Source: Cerrena zonata (Eukaryota > Basidiomycota > Agaricomycetes > Polyporales > Cerrenaceae). From it: 64,000 bases of DNA. Shown in pieces: positions 1 through 11,649 of the stretch. The notes under the pieces are model-generated. The model searched no databases. It saw only the letters and a program-made list of their open reading frames with translations, and was not told the DNA's origin. The stretch lies in assembly GCA_038087015.1 (NCBI GenBank), contig JASBNA010000008.1, positions 620,001-684,000 of the forward strand, written 5' to 3'. The position numbers and the translations under genes are program-made. Each line of letters begins with the position of its first letter. Position 1 is the first letter of the stretch.

Positions 1-158
1 AAGCAGCTTAATCTGCTTCAGTCTATACCAGTTATTATAGACCTCAAATACCTATTTATTATGCTATCCTCTTGTGAAGCCAACATCAGACAAATGCCCA
101 CCATGACTATTACCTGGCTAAAGTAATATAAGCAATATTGTATATGTAAACAAGCTCT

Positions 159-578
159 TCAACTTACCTGCACAGTTTTTCTGTCATTACATATCTCAGT
201 AATGATACCATTTACGAAGTCAAGAATATCTTGCCAGTGTCCATCTATAGAAAGATGCAAAACAGCAATCTCAATTTTGTTTGCTAACCATAAATCAGTA
301 AAATAATACAGCACAATAGAATAAAACATACTATCAGGATCAATAATAATCACATTTTCATATGGTTGAATTATATACTATGATAGATCATTGGAATCAA
401 TAATGTAAGACTTCTTTACATATTCACTAGCACAGAAGCTCTCATTTCTAGCATCACAAAAAGGGCAATAGCAAATATAAGAGATATTAGCCTTGTGATA
501 ATAGATGACCTTTATACTGAGGTCTTTATATGCCTGTGGTTTGGTTAAGAAGCCTAAGAAATATGCCTTATAAAACAT
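159..578 (-). pseudogene. possible hAT-like transposase fragment
   Basis: Two short open stretches on the minus strand (578-378, then 353-159) could be parts of one decayed protein. The second contains HLSIDGHWQDI, which resembles the start of the DUF659 region of basidiomycete hAT-like transposases. The first has a CPFCDA pair of cysteines. The resemblance is short and from memory, so this is only a suggestion. Stops separate the two parts. Confidence 0.25.
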
Positions 579-2389
579 AGATTAGCCTACTATATTCAAT
601 TGTAGAAATATAGTGACATATCAGGGATTGTTTTGTATCTCTTGCTTTGCTATGGCTCTTTTTATGTATCTTCTTCCTCTTCTCCATAGCAGGATAGAGC
701 ACTTCAGGGACTACATTTGAGTACTGCTATAACAGCATTGACAGCCACTAAAACTGTTATCATATTGAGATATCTGTTAGTTTGGTTTTTGTATGCTCTA
801 GCTTAATATAGCCTGCCTTAAGAAGGGTGGTATTGAATTTCTTTCCAGCTGCCTTTTTAGCTATCTAAATAGATGCCAAGAAAAGAGCATCTGATAGTGA
901 GTCTGTTGTCAAAGCCTCTAATAACTCAGAATTATTAGCTAAGGCAGAGAAGACTATTAAGAAATATAAGCCTAAATTATAGAATGGCATAGAAAGATTA
1001 CTTACAGGCCTGTATCAGGGTCAGCTTTGACATAATTAAGAATCTAAGTAGTGAGATAATGATGGGTAAAGAAGTGTGCTGGCATATAGCATACTGGTGA
1101 CTTACAGGTGTCATAGCTTGTCATATTGGGAATGTCACAAAATAATGTTACTGTATAACCACTGTCTTATATATTTTGTATTTTAGACTGAGTTGATATA
1201 AGTTGAGCCTATTTGTTTGTACAGAAATACAAGTTTGTATTGAGCTGACAGATTTATTTGTATAGGAATGTAAGTTTGTATCAGGCCAATGAGTTTGTTT
1301 ATACCACACTGCTATATTTGTTTGTAGCTCTAATTTGTTTGTATATATATATATCTAAGTTGTATTAGAATAAAAGTGCACATAAGATACTATAATATCT
1401 TGCTATATCCAGACTTCCCCAATCCACTGATACACACTTAGCTTTAGGCAGAGCAGATGAACCAATGCTCTTATTTTCAAGAGCATAAGACTTGGCTTCA
1501 AGCTTAGCAATCTTTTAGAGGAGCATTACTTGTTTATCCTAGAAGGCTTACATCTGAGCTTTCTTGTCAAATCTTACCTAAGCCATTTCCTTCACAATAT
1601 GATGCTTTCATGTATCATCAGCAGTGAGGATGATCAACTCAGGGTATTTGTCAGCATTGCTGGCTCATATTCTATATACAGACATCTGAACAGAAGGTGA
1701 GAAATCAATTCCTTATTTCTGATCAGTACAATAACATACCATTACAATAATGCTAACAAAGTAAAGTTCAAGAAAGATGTAAAGATAACAAATATAATAA
1801 GTAGGTTGAGAAGAGTGTTGTGTCCAAGTTACCCATAAGTCACTTTGTAACTAACTCAGCAGGCAATTATGGCCAATATAAGATTGTTATGCTCTACTCA
1901 TATACTTTGATATATAGATAAGTTAAAATCCCATAATGGTTGCACTTAGAATCTGTCTAATTATATTTTATTAATCTAACATCTTACAAAACAATCTCTT
2001 ATTGACTTACATAGCCAGTTCAAAATCACAATACTTATATTGCAGTCAAAATTGTATCATTGAGCTCTATATAATGTTAAACAGGTTAGTTTCTATCTTA
2101 TGTTATGAACTATATTTATTGACCTCTACACTGACAACTAAACTTAATAACACATGCTGTACTACAATCAAAATTATGCAATGATCACTATACTATGATC
2201 AGACTTGCATAATGACTGTTATCAGAAAGTAGAGTCTGACTACTCTTCTATTTTGTCTGTCTAGCAATGACAGACTTAGTTATTTCATTAAATTCAAATT
2301 AGCTATTCAACCCTACTCTCTAGCTATCACCATAGCCTCCAAATAGCTTCTGCCAAGCTTACAGTGCAAGCTATACAGCAATCATATCC
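579..2389. other. AT-rich non-coding transposon-derived DNA
   Basis: No gene can be supported here. Around 900-955 a plus-strand frame reads KKRASDSESVVKASNNSELL before a stop, probably a fragment of a decayed element. Positions 1,130-1,420 are repetitive, with several TTTGTTTGTA-like stretches, and could be part of an LTR, but no termini or target duplication were found. Confidence 0.5.
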
Positions 2390-3613
2390 CTACTCTATCT
2401 TGTCTATATTGCTCTTGCATTTTCTGAAACCTATCTGGTCTATCTCAGCATTGAAACTCTGGTTATCCTTTCAATAGTTTCACTAGTCATCTATCAAATA
2501 TACATCCTCTTGACTATCACTTTGTCAATCCTGATAATCCTGATGACCCAATATGCATCTTTGGATAAGACAATGTGAATACAAGATTAGTGAGTAGCAT
2601 TATAGCTAAATTGCAAGTGCTAGCTTCTGAGTCTGACTCAGAAGATGAGAGTGAACAGTCACCTTTTTGAGATCATCATCTTCATCTCAACAGTAAAGTG
2701 CAATACATTTTTATGATGTATATCTAAATTCTAAATTCTGCCAACTACCCAGATCTACTATATGATATTTTTGGACAAACTCTGCCACTTAATACACCAC
2801 CTCCTCCCTACAGCTCTTTGAAGCTGACAGATTGAACTCTCTTCAATAACCAACAGGAATTTGAACTGGTGCAGTTTCTTTTTATCAAGACTCAGACATC
2901 TGCATCTAAGATCAACTTCCTTATAGACTTCTTTACTGCATTTGAATATCTATTTAGCTCATCACCTCTGCTTATCAATATAAGTGATATGTATAATGTT
3001 ATTGACTTCATTTTCTTTGGAGATACTCTATGGCATTTATTTTCAGTATCTTATATTGGCAAAACTAATATAATAATATATAGTGCTATAATCTTCAAGA
3101 TATTATATAAAACTTTCTATTCAACCCCAATTTTAAGGACAAATTTAACTATATGCTATTCTATAAATATAATAGCAAGAACTACTATCAGTATTACAAT
3201 TTTATATCAGGCAATTGGGCTTGGCATCATGCTATATGTATCTTGCTATCAGCTAGTATGAGAGATTTTTTTGTTAATTATATAAAACTATTCTCTTCAG
3301 GATACTATTATCAAATATAACCCAACTATAGCAGGATCACTTTTTGTACCTGTCATTCTTAGCAATAATAAAACAATTATCTCAGTTGTAACTGATCAAA
3401 ATAAGTACTATTTATTTTACATATTGATTGACAATATTTTTAACTCTGTTTAATAAGTCCATCAAAATGCTATTGTAGTGATTAGCTTTCTTGCAATACC
3501 AAAGTTCAATTGACAGGATGAAAATAACAAGATGTTTCAATAGTTTCAATATTAACTCTTTTATTTAAGTCTCTTGACTATTTTTCAGCTTTTTCATATT
3601 TACCCTTGAGATA

Positions 3614-3639
3614 CTCGCGGCTACAAAAAGTAACGAGAC
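3614..3639 (+). repeat. left terminal inverted repeat of Tc1/mariner
   Basis: Pairs with 7,397-7,422 with one mismatch over 26 bp (AACGAGAC here versus AATGAGAC in the other arm). Immediately outside is the TA target dinucleotide. Confidence 0.93.
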
Positions 3640-3923
3640 TGACTTAGGTGCCGCACCTTCATGCTACGGTCACAAACAAAACACAAATAATGTAAAACCA
3701 TAACAACTTGATATAGATTCGTAAAAATGCATGGATATCATATATATATCTGAATAAATGGTATGATATCTCTAAAATCTTGTGTGACCACCCCGAGCCT
3801 CAAGGACAGCCCCAACATAACCAGGCATATCTCTAATATGCTTATCTATATCTCTGATTGGTAAGGTATCCCATGCTTCTTAGACAGCAGATTTCAGTGC
3901 AACGACTGAGCTTGGGGGGTCTG

Positions 3924-4359
3924 TGTTACAACCGACCCTGGTTATAACTTATAGGTACCCAAGTAGAGCCGAGACTACACAAGACAAGGTAGCGTTATGA
4001 GATGTATAGACCGGTAGCGATGGGTAGATCAAGCTTGGCTTGATCTGTACAAAGGGCGACTACTTATACTAGCTAAGATGGTCCGTGCACTAAGGCAGTG
4101 CGTGCTAACTATAGATACGGAAGGCAGACGGAACGGCAGAAGGCGGCAGAAGACGAGAAGCAGAAGCTAAACTAATAATAGGACGGAGGAAGCTCAGAAG
4201 CTTCGGCGATGGCGGGCATATGTGTGGGAACACTATAACTACAAAGGGATAAAGGCAAATGCAAACGTACTTGTCACAAGGCAATAGAAGCGAGGGGGAA
4301 TCCCTGAATTGTAACCCTAACCTAGGGCTTATCCGAGCATCAAAGTATAGTCTGTAACA
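3924..4359 (-). repeat. 3' LTR of gag-only element
   Basis: 436 bp, matching 5,965-6,400 throughout as far as I could compare by eye. The element reads on the minus strand, so this is the downstream LTR. TGTTACA and TGTAACA form the ends. Confidence 0.95.
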
Positions 4360-4404
4360 TTAGCTCCTCACTACGTTCTTTGTCCTCAAAGAACTAGTCT
4401 TTCT

Positions 4405-5184
4405 TTACCAGTTTAAATCCAGGAGGTCTTCTTCGGCAGGAGAGAGCTTGGCGGTGCGAGTGTGGTGATTGGCGACGGGGGTGGTGCGTCTGGGGCAGGC
4501 GTTGGCGAAGTGACCGGAGCGGTGGCAGCGGAAGCAGAGGCGGCGGTCGAGGTCATTGCGCTGCTGAGGCGATACTTGAAGGGTTTGGCTTTGCACCCTG
4601 TTGATCTTGCGTTGGTACTGGTGGGACCGGCTGCTAGCGCGGTCGAGGCGGTCTTGGTTGTAGAAGTCTCTGGCGGCGGTGTAGAGCTTGTCTGGGGTGT
4701 CTACCTCAGATACCCTGAGGTTCTTGATGAGACTGGCGAGGTGGGGTTCGAGGGCTTGCAAGAAGGTCTGGCGGATGTGGGATACGGTGGTGTACCCGGC
4801 ACAGATCTGGTACCGTTTGAACTTGGCTAGGAAGGACTCGAAGTCACTTCCTTGGCGGAGGGTGTAGAGGCGGACTATGGCGTCGGCAACGATGTCTGGG
4901 TGGCAGAACTTGGTCTCAAAGGCGGTGACAGCCTCTGACCAGGAGAGTTCGGGTGTGGGGTCTTTCTTAGTGGGAATACGCATCCACTCGGTGATAACTT
5001 CTTCACTCCAGGTGGCGGCGAGGTTCTTGGTGCAGAAGGACAGAAGGTAGGCCTTCTTCCTTTGGTCTGTGTCGAATACGGTGGGGCTGAGGGCGAAGGC
5101 GAGCTGGCAGTGGAGGGTGTACGTGGTGGCAAGTTCTGGCTGGCCATCATAGGCGGCAGGCTTACAGAGGGGGGTACTGGACAT
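4405..5184 (-). CDS. Gag protein of LTR retroelement
   Basis: An uninterrupted 259-residue frame from an ATG at 5,184 (MSSTPLCKPAAYDG). An open frame continues upstream of this ATG, but without another good ATG. The central part is rich in features of Ty3-type Gag capsid domains (YLLSFCTKNLAATW, FETKFCHPD, SFLAKFKRYQICAGY). Near the C-terminus lies a zinc knuckle, CFRCHRSGHFANAC, which has the C-x2-C-x4-H-x4-C spacing for RNA binding. It ends in an acidic tail (SPAEEDLLDLNW). Gag would package the element RNA, while replication enzymes must come from elsewhere. The frame is GC-rich, unlike the surrounding old transposon DNA, which fits recent arrival. The strong frames on the opposite strand are by-products of its composition. 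Confidence 0.9.
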   Translation of the reverse strand: MSSTPLCKPAAYDGQPELATTYTLHCQLAFALSPTVFDTDQRKKAYLLSFCTKNLAATWSEEVITEWMRIPTKKDPTPELSWSEAVTAFETKFCHPDIVADAIVRLYTLRQGSDFESFLAKFKRYQICAGYTTVSHIRQTFLQALEPHLASLIKNLRVSEVDTPDKLYTAARDFYNQDRLDRASSRSHQYQRKINRVQSQTLQVSPQQRNDLDRRLCFRCHRSGHFANACPRRTTPVANHHTRTAKLSPAEEDLLDLNW

Positions 5185-5190
5185 GGTGGC

Positions 5191-5270
5191 GATGGTGGTC
5201 TGGAGGACGTGGGCAGGTCCTAGGCGATGGTGGTCTAGAGGACGTGGGCAGGTCCTAGGCGATGGTGGTC
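5191..5270. repeat. 35-bp tandem repeat over the gag leader
   Basis: A 35-bp unit starting GATGGTGGTCTGGAGGACGT is present twice in full (5,191-5,225 and 5,226-5,260, one difference) with the first 10 bases a third time. It lies just upstream of the gag ATG in the transcribed leader. Confidence 0.85.
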
Positions 5271-5384
5271 TTGGTCTTGGGCTATCGACTTCTAAGTCGA
5301 GCGCGGTCCATTGCGCAGAGGTCTTCTCCTCTAGCCTTGGTCTGGTCTGGTCTGGTTGGCTCTGTACGTCGAGCGGCAATGGTG

Positions 5385-5875
5385 AGCGCGGTACGTTGCG
5401 CGGCGATGGTGGTCTGGGAAACTCCTGCTCGATACGTTGAGCGAGGACAGCAGCGAGGTACGTCTCGAGCTGCTAGGTAGATGTCGAGGGGCAGGTAACT
5501 GGGACGGCGGCGGATGTGGCGAGACTCTTGTTTCCGTTTTTCTCCAACCACTGGGCGATCTGATCGAGGTGTCCTCTTGACAAGGGCAATGATAGGGGGC
5601 GCTGCAAAGCAACGTCTGAGGTCGATAAAGGGATATGTACCTCTCAGTGCGGCTTCCTATCCAACGATGGTGAAGGGCAAGGGCAATGTGCTATGGTGGG
5701 CACAGGGGAAGTCCACTCGATACGTTGAGCGACTGTGCGCGATACGTTGCGCGGCGAGGTCGATGGGGAGAGGGGGCGATGGCGAGGCCTGGTACGTTAG
5801 GCGAGGGCGAGCTCGGTACGTTGAGCAGCGAGGAGGGCGATCGGGGAGGGCGAAGCCTGGTTCGTTAGGCTGGCA
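5385..5875. repeat. dispersed TACGTTG-type repeats in retroelement leader
   Basis: The leader between the 5' LTR and gag contains about eight scattered copies of a short motif resembling GGTACGTTGMGCG on the plus strand (near 5,391, 5,430, 5,719, 5,741, 5,790, 5,815 and 5,858, plus a weaker one near 5,457). Spacing is irregular. They may form RNA structure or protein sites in the leader, which is inference only. Confidence 0.6.
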
Positions 5876-5964
5876 AGGTCGATGGGACTGGTACCCACTA
5901 GGCGGCGACTGTGGCAGGCGACTTGAATGGAGGATTGCTCCAAACCTAGGCAAGCTTGATCTTT

Positions 5965-6400
5965 TGTTACAACCGACCCTGGTTATAACTTATAGGTACC
6001 CAAGTAGAGCCGAGACTACACAAGACAAGGTAGCGTTATGAGATGTATAGACCGGTAGCGATGGGTAGATCAAGCTTGGCTTGATCTGTACAAAGGGCGA
6101 CTACTTATACTAGCTAAGATGGTCCGTGCACTAAGGCAGTGCGTGCTAACTATAGATACGGAAGGCAGACGGAACGGCAGAAGGCGGCAGAAGACGAGAA
6201 GCAGAAGCTAAACTAATAATAGGACGGAGGAAGCTCAGAAGCTTCGGCGATGGCGGGCATATGTGTGGGAACACTATAACTACAAAGGGATAAAGGCAAA
6301 TGCAAACGTACTTGTCACAAGGCAATAGAAGCGAGGGGGAATCCCTGAATTGTAACCCTAACCTAGGGCTTATCCGAGCATCAAAGTATAGTCTGTAACA
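5965..6400 (-). repeat. 5' LTR of gag-only element
   Basis: 436 bp, matching the other LTR. It is followed on the plus strand by the duplicated target GTCTG at 6,401-6,405. The promoter for gag would lie here, transcribing toward lower coordinates. Confidence 0.95.
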
Positions 6401-7396
6401 GTCTGTGAGCATGCATATACGTGTTTTGAGCTTGTGCCATACACGTTCGATTGGGTTAAGGTTGGGGGAAGAGGCGAGGTGGTACAACAATAGAATGTTA
6501 TGTTTGGTAAACCACTATTTTGTCACATTGCTCTTATGGCTGAGTGCACCATCCTGCTGAAAGGTGATAGAACCTCTTGTAGCTTCCATTTCTGCATGAA
6601 AATCTACAAGAACATCATCAAGAACCTGCTCTTTGTACCGTTTTGAGTTCATTCTACTGCCCTTCCTTCCCGGGTACTCCAACACCACAAGCGGCCCCTT
6701 CCTACCAGAAATAATACATCCCCACACCATAACACGTATGGAGGACTGCGTAAAGGATAGTACAACATAATTTTCATTGAGTTCTTCCCCTGGATGACAT
6801 GTGACATACACACAGCCACAAGTCTTATCAAGATAAATATAACATTTATCTGAGAAGATAACTTTCCCTCAATCTTCGGCACCCCACTTCTTATACAAGG
6901 CTGCCCAGTGCACCCTAGCCTTCTTCTGGTTACAAGTGAGAAAGGGGACCTTCTTTGCCACACGATGGTGGTATCCTTTCTCAGTGAGAACGTTCCATAT
7001 GGTAGAGGGGGAGATATTGAGACTGGAGGAATTTGCAATGTCTCAAAAAGATTGGCACTGGTCCTTGACACCCATTCGTACTATGAGTTATTTGTCCGCA
7101 GTTGTAAGCTTCTGTAGACGGCCAGATTGAGGGTGGTTTGAAACAGATCCAGTTGTGCAGTACTTTTTCAAAATCTTGTAGCCAGTTGCACGGGGTATGT
7201 CATTCAAAGCAGCAGCTTTGGGGACAGGTATACCGGCTTCCACAGCTCCAACAAAGCAATTTTTTTGAGGTGTATCATGTAGTTGGTGTGTAGAAGACTT
7301 TGTGTTCATTTTAAGTACAATTACTTAGATGATGTAGTGTAGAATGTTAACAAGGAGGAGGTGCATGGCAGAACACTGTATAGTGCTTATCTAATT

Positions 7397-7422
7397 GTCT
7401 CATTACTTTTTGTAGCCGCGAG
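7397..7422 (-). repeat. right terminal inverted repeat of Tc1/mariner
   Basis: Reverse complement of the left terminus at 3,614-3,639 with one mismatch, followed by the duplicated TA at 7,423-7,424. Confidence 0.93.
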
Positions 7423-8539
7423 TAGCATGATGTCCTAATAGTCACTTCTATCGTATTATCTATAGTCTTGGACTGTATATTGCAGATTATCCTGAACAGG
7501 TTTTTGCATCTTGTATCATACAAGGCTAGTGCCTACTCTGTCTAAAATATTGAGACAAGTTAGATAAAGGTAAAAAGTGCATATATAGAAGAGCTTCTTG
7601 AGCTCTTCAATCTTATAACACTGTAGAATAATTATGGTATTGTTGATAATTTGATTGTGAGTCTATGCTGCATCATAAACTAGTATATTTATAAAAGCTG
7701 ATAATATTTTTGTTTATAGTCCTTCACTGATAACTTTTCCTATGCTGATATATATGAGCTATTATCTGGTGATATTCTATATCAAGTCATCAAAGAGACT
7801 TTCAAAGGCCATCTTGTTACCTAAATCAGCAACTATCTAGTAATGAAATATGATAAAATAAGAGATAATGAGATTCTCAATAAGATTAATTATTGATAAG
7901 CTGCATTCATCCTTGATATAGCTAATTACTCATATATATATTTCTAGTATTGTTGCTATATCACCATTTTCTGGGTTACAACACTTCTATCAAAGATGAG
8001 ACTTCAAATAATAAATAGGAGATAATTCAAAGACTCTGATGGAGATAATATTCAAGCTTTTTATATACAATTAAAAAAAACTAAGATAGTTTCTATATAT
8101 TTACCTTCCTGCATTTATTAGCTTAGTATCCAATGATATGATATATACTCTGAGTGCATTTATAAAGTCTTGATATATTATTTATTATTTGATTATGTTA
8201 GAAAACTTCCTTACTCAACTGAACTTAGTATTGATAGACTTCTGCAAGTTTCTTAGGCTCAAAACTTATGCAAGCTCTAGCTCTCTCAATTCATATCCAT
8301 TTTACGCATTCTAAGCTACATTGTGTTTGCATCCTCTATAGCTAGGTTTCAGTCTATCAACAATGATATAAAATTTAATATAGCAATATATAATTTTGCC
8401 ACCTCATTTCTATATCTGCAAAGCATAACATGGTCAAAACAGCTCTAAATGAGCTTATTTCTTTAACAGCAGGTAGCTAGAGCATATATCTAGGGCTCTA
8501 TCTATGCTTAAGTGACATTTTTATGTTGTGTTATTATAA

Positions 8540-9450
8540 ATGAGTCTGGAATGCAATTTTTCCATATTTAGGCACCTTGATTTTCTATCACTATCTATAC
8601 TTGATATTTTCACTCATATAACTTTTGCTACTACTATGAGCAATAAATGCAACCTCCATAAATGCAAATCACTTTCTTCTGAAGTTGATGATGCACCTGC
8701 TTCTGTCAAGTTGACAAAGCTCTTAGTATCTCTTTAGAGAATGCTGTAGAGTTGGAGGTTGAAGATGGAAATATTGAATTAGTAGAAGCTGCTCAAAAGA
8801 CTGCTAGTGCTGCAAAGCATAAGGAGAACTTAGAGAATGGTATGTATCTCTCAATAACCTATACATTATTTACTTATGCTGATTGATATAGCTTCATTTT
8901 CTGACTTGGAAGATGATCATGTCCTTGAAGCAGATATTACCTATAATATTCCATATAGCAAAAATGCTTCAAAGGAGATTATCTTTTCTACCTTGACTCC
9001 ATACTCAAAATGGAGCTGCAAGATCTCTAAAGCAATGCATCTCTCTTCTTCTGATATGAGAAATTTTGGCTATATCCCATCTTAGATCCCACATAGCCAG
9101 AAACTGAAGCCAAAGATTCTTGATGATGAAAATGCTTATAATGCAATAATCTCAGTTATTACAAAGTATATTTTGAAACAGAAACAAACTTCCAAGAATA
9201 AAGGCAAGGTGCCTCAGTTCACAATTGCTCTAATTGACACTGCATCTGACTTCAATTCTGATAAGAAGCAATTTAAAGTAAGTACCATATCATCTAGTCA
9301 TAGAGTCTTTTGGATAATAACTGTGACAATATACCAGAAGCCCACAAAAGGTATATATAAGGCTTCTGGCATCTCCCCAAACACTTTGCCCAGTTTAAAT
9401 ACTCAATGCCAGTTTCTATCAACCAAATATTGATACATTTATTGTTTCAA
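8540..9450 (+). pseudogene. unrecognised transposon-associated protein remnant
   Basis: A series of plus-strand fragments in one direction, broken by stops, reads SLENAVELEVEDGNIELVEA (about 8,735), then SDLEDDHVLEADITYNIPYS (about 8,900), then FTIALIDTASDFNSDKKQFK (about 9,220). Possible introns with GTATGT and GTAAGT donors occur between parts. I do not recognise the family. The position and decay suggest a second protein of the Plavaka element or another dead element. Confidence 0.4.
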
Positions 9451-11649
9451 ATCTATGAGCAAAATATATTTTATATTTGTAGATACACCTCGCTCTCAAA
9501 TAGGTGAACTTGTAGTTTATAGCTTTCTCTATCTTGGATTGTTAGAAAATTAACCTTCTAATTATAAATTATTTTTGGAGAATATTGATAATAGAAAATA
9601 GCAACATTTTTGAGAACTCAGGTTCTCTGATAAAGTTAAAGCATAATGATGCAATTATAATTAGAAATTAAGTTGAGCCTCAGAAATTGCATGACTCAGT
9701 AATACTCCTCTATAGTATCACAAAAGAGTACATTGGTAAGATCTGAGAAGTGAAAAATGTTGCCACTGCAGGGGCATCAAAGATGTGAATAATAATTTTC
9801 ATGTTAGATTTGTTAATAGAACATTGAGTATCAATATAGTTAAAGTAGAAACTAAGTTTAGTACCTATACACTATACTTCTAAAGCTAAAGCAATATTCA
9901 TAATAGCAGTCTAGACAGTTATAGATGAGAAATGTAGATAAAGCAATTTGATTGACATGTAGGCAGTGCAGAAGATACTGAATATCTCAAAAGTGAGATG
10001 TGCCTTATTCATAAGATATTATTGTATTTCTGAGTTTAAAAAGCTATTGACAACTTAAATAACTTCATTGAAGGTGAGCATAAGCAGTATATAAGATGTA
10101 ATAAGAATAGTGTGAATACCTTTTCTTATAGTATTTTTGTAAAGAAGGCTACATTGATTATCTGCATATATAGTATATAGTGTATCTTTACAGACTGTTA
10201 CAGCATATACTTTGGCTTTGCAAAAAGTATCAGCCTGTTGAAGACATTGGTATAGAAATATTATATGTGAATAGATGGTAAATTCATGCACCTATTGCTC
10301 TGTTAGTGCTTTGCATGGCACAAAAGTAATTCCTCTTTCTCCTTGTTTGTAAGCACAGAGGATGAGTGCAAGACAAAAGTTCCCCCCAAACCTGGAGCAA
10401 TAATAAGCAAGAGATCATAGACCAAGTTAAATGAATGCTTAAGTTATTGAGTGTAAGAATAGAATACTTTTAAAAAGGCAATTTGCTAAGATATATTTCA
10501 GGGAGTGTGTGATTTTTTAGAGTGACCAACATAAGGATATATGAAGTACAAAGTTAAGTGAAGTCATGAGCAAAGGCTGATGAGACAAAAAACAATTATA
10601 TGATGTGCTAAGCAAGAAATATAATGGTCTTTTCTATCACATTTGAAACTAAAAATCTCTAGGCTCCTGAATCAGACTTTTCTGTTTTGAGGAGAGGACT
10701 TGGTCACTTGTAAATATAGCAGCTCAATATATATATTGGTTGAATCTGTAATATAAGTACTTTCCTTTTTGTTAATTTTAAATGCTCTAAATTCTTTTCT
10801 TCTCTCAACAGAGAGGCTAGCACAAAGTTTGAATGCTCATTGTTGGCTCCCCAGTATTCCCTCTTTTAGAGCATGTTTCCTTAGTTTATTTCTTAGATTT
10901 TCATTTTGAACAAGTTGCATCATAAAACAAATCTATCAAATTTGTCTGTCTATTACAGTCTCTGAGACTCAATTTCTATCATATAAACTTCTTTGTTTTC
11001 TTAGCTAGTCTGCTGTTTTTATTAGGATCCTTATATATATATAGTAGCAGAGTAAATGTTAAAATAAACTAGTTTACTATATTCCTGTCTCTTGAATAAA
11101 TGACAAAAATCCTTGACTTTCTTAACAACTTGAAAATAGGCTAATGTTGGCAGAACACAATTCCTTTGGTGGCCTTCTTATCTTTGAGAATATCTGTACT
11201 AGTTAATGGCTTAGACAATGGCTATAGGCAAAAGAAATAGAGTTGGACATCAATTTAGTAATATAAATAGAACATAAGTGGGTTAATATTAATTGTATAT
11301 ATAAGATTACAACTGAAAATGAGTCAAAATTAAGTTATATTTACCCTAACACTATTGTATAAATAATGTCAAAATAAATATAAATTATTTTTGATATAAA
11401 GTACAAATAAATATATATAGTAATATAGAAAACAAAACAAAACTCTAGAAATAACAGCCCACTTTTTGATCTACATTGCCATTGATATTGTCTTATCATA
11501 TGCCTTGCATAGAAAAAAAGACTCTATGTTTTTAACAGATCTTCATACTTATAAGCTTTTTATTTAGTCATATTATTATAGTGCTATACTTTGTTATTTG
11601 CAATTACTATGGTGTACTGGATGTACAAAAAATTTCCACATATATTTGA
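9451..11649. other. AT-rich DNA without a recognisable gene
   Basis: Very AT-rich, with stops in all frames and no protein motif that I can name. Probably decayed transposon sequence. The longest minus-strand frame (10,055-10,291) has no supporting feature. Confidence 0.6.

Larger units (their letters stand above)
3924..6400 (-). mobile_element. young gag-only LTR retroelement (TR-GAG-like)
   Basis: Two 436-bp direct repeats, apparently identical when read side by side, bound a 2,477-bp element. They start TGTTACAACC and end GTCTGTAACA. The flanks carry a perfect 5-bp target duplication GTCTG (3,919-3,923 and 6,401-6,405). The internal part holds a long GC-rich leader and one intact gag frame with a CCHC knuckle on the minus strand. 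The gag stop is only 45 bp from the downstream LTR, so no protease, reverse transcriptase, RNase H or integrase is encoded. It is therefore non-autonomous and must use enzymes from a related Ty3-type element. Matching LTRs and an open gag point to recent insertion. Confidence 0.95.
3772..7309 (-). pseudogene. Tc1/mariner transposase, disabled
   Basis: The N-terminus (ATG at 7,309) has a helix-turn-helix typical of Tc1 transposases (PRATGYKILKKYCTTGSVSN). The catalytic core follows with DDE-type landmarks: SDKCYIYLD near 6,840, FQQDGALSHKS near 6,545, and SPNLNPIERVWHK near 6,440-6,475. The C-terminus, beyond the LTR element, reads IRDIDKHIRDMPGYVGAV and ends GGHTRF at 3,772, a typical Tc1 ending. 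Several in-frame stops occur, for example after TTADK at 7,088 and before EAWDTLP near 3,880. The LTR element interrupts the frame at 3,924-6,400. It cannot encode a working transposase. Confidence 0.9.
3614..7422 (-). mobile_element. Tc1/mariner transposon, interrupted by LTR element
   Basis: Inverted termini begin CTCGCGGCTACAAAAAGTAA on both ends (26 bp with one mismatch) and are flanked by TA on each side (3,612-3,613 and 7,423-7,424), the usual Tc1/mariner target. Without the inserted LTR element and its duplicated target the length is about 1.33 kb, normal for the superfamily. The transposase reads on the minus strand and is disabled. The element sits inside the Plavaka transposase, so it is younger than that element and older than the LTR element within it. 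Confidence 0.93.
2390..8450 (+). pseudogene. decayed Plavaka-type transposase, split by Tc1 element
   Basis: Plus-strand conceptual translation, across stops and frameshifts, follows the order of basidiomycete Plavaka transposases. A C2H2 finger remnant (CLYCSCIF, then LSGLSQH) lies near 2,400-2,445. The TSASKINFLIDFF block follows at about 2,890, then the segment ending in SFLAIPKFN near 3,480-3,510. The protein resumes after the Tc1 element with CPNSHFYRIIYSL and IADYPEQV (about 7,430-7,500), then SFTDNFPYADIYELLSGD (about 7,711) and KETFKGHLVT. The two halves join in the expected family order exactly at the TA target of the Tc1 insertion. Many stops sit where the family has Trp, Arg or Gln, as expected from C-to-T and G-to-A decay. 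No terminal repeats of the Plavaka element were located. The assignment rests on remembered family motifs. Confidence 0.75.

Noticed and set aside
4462..6041. Long plus-strand frames opposite and upstream of gag
   Set aside because: They are antisense to the intact Gag frame or lie in its GC-rich leader, show no known motif, and arise from low stop-codon density.
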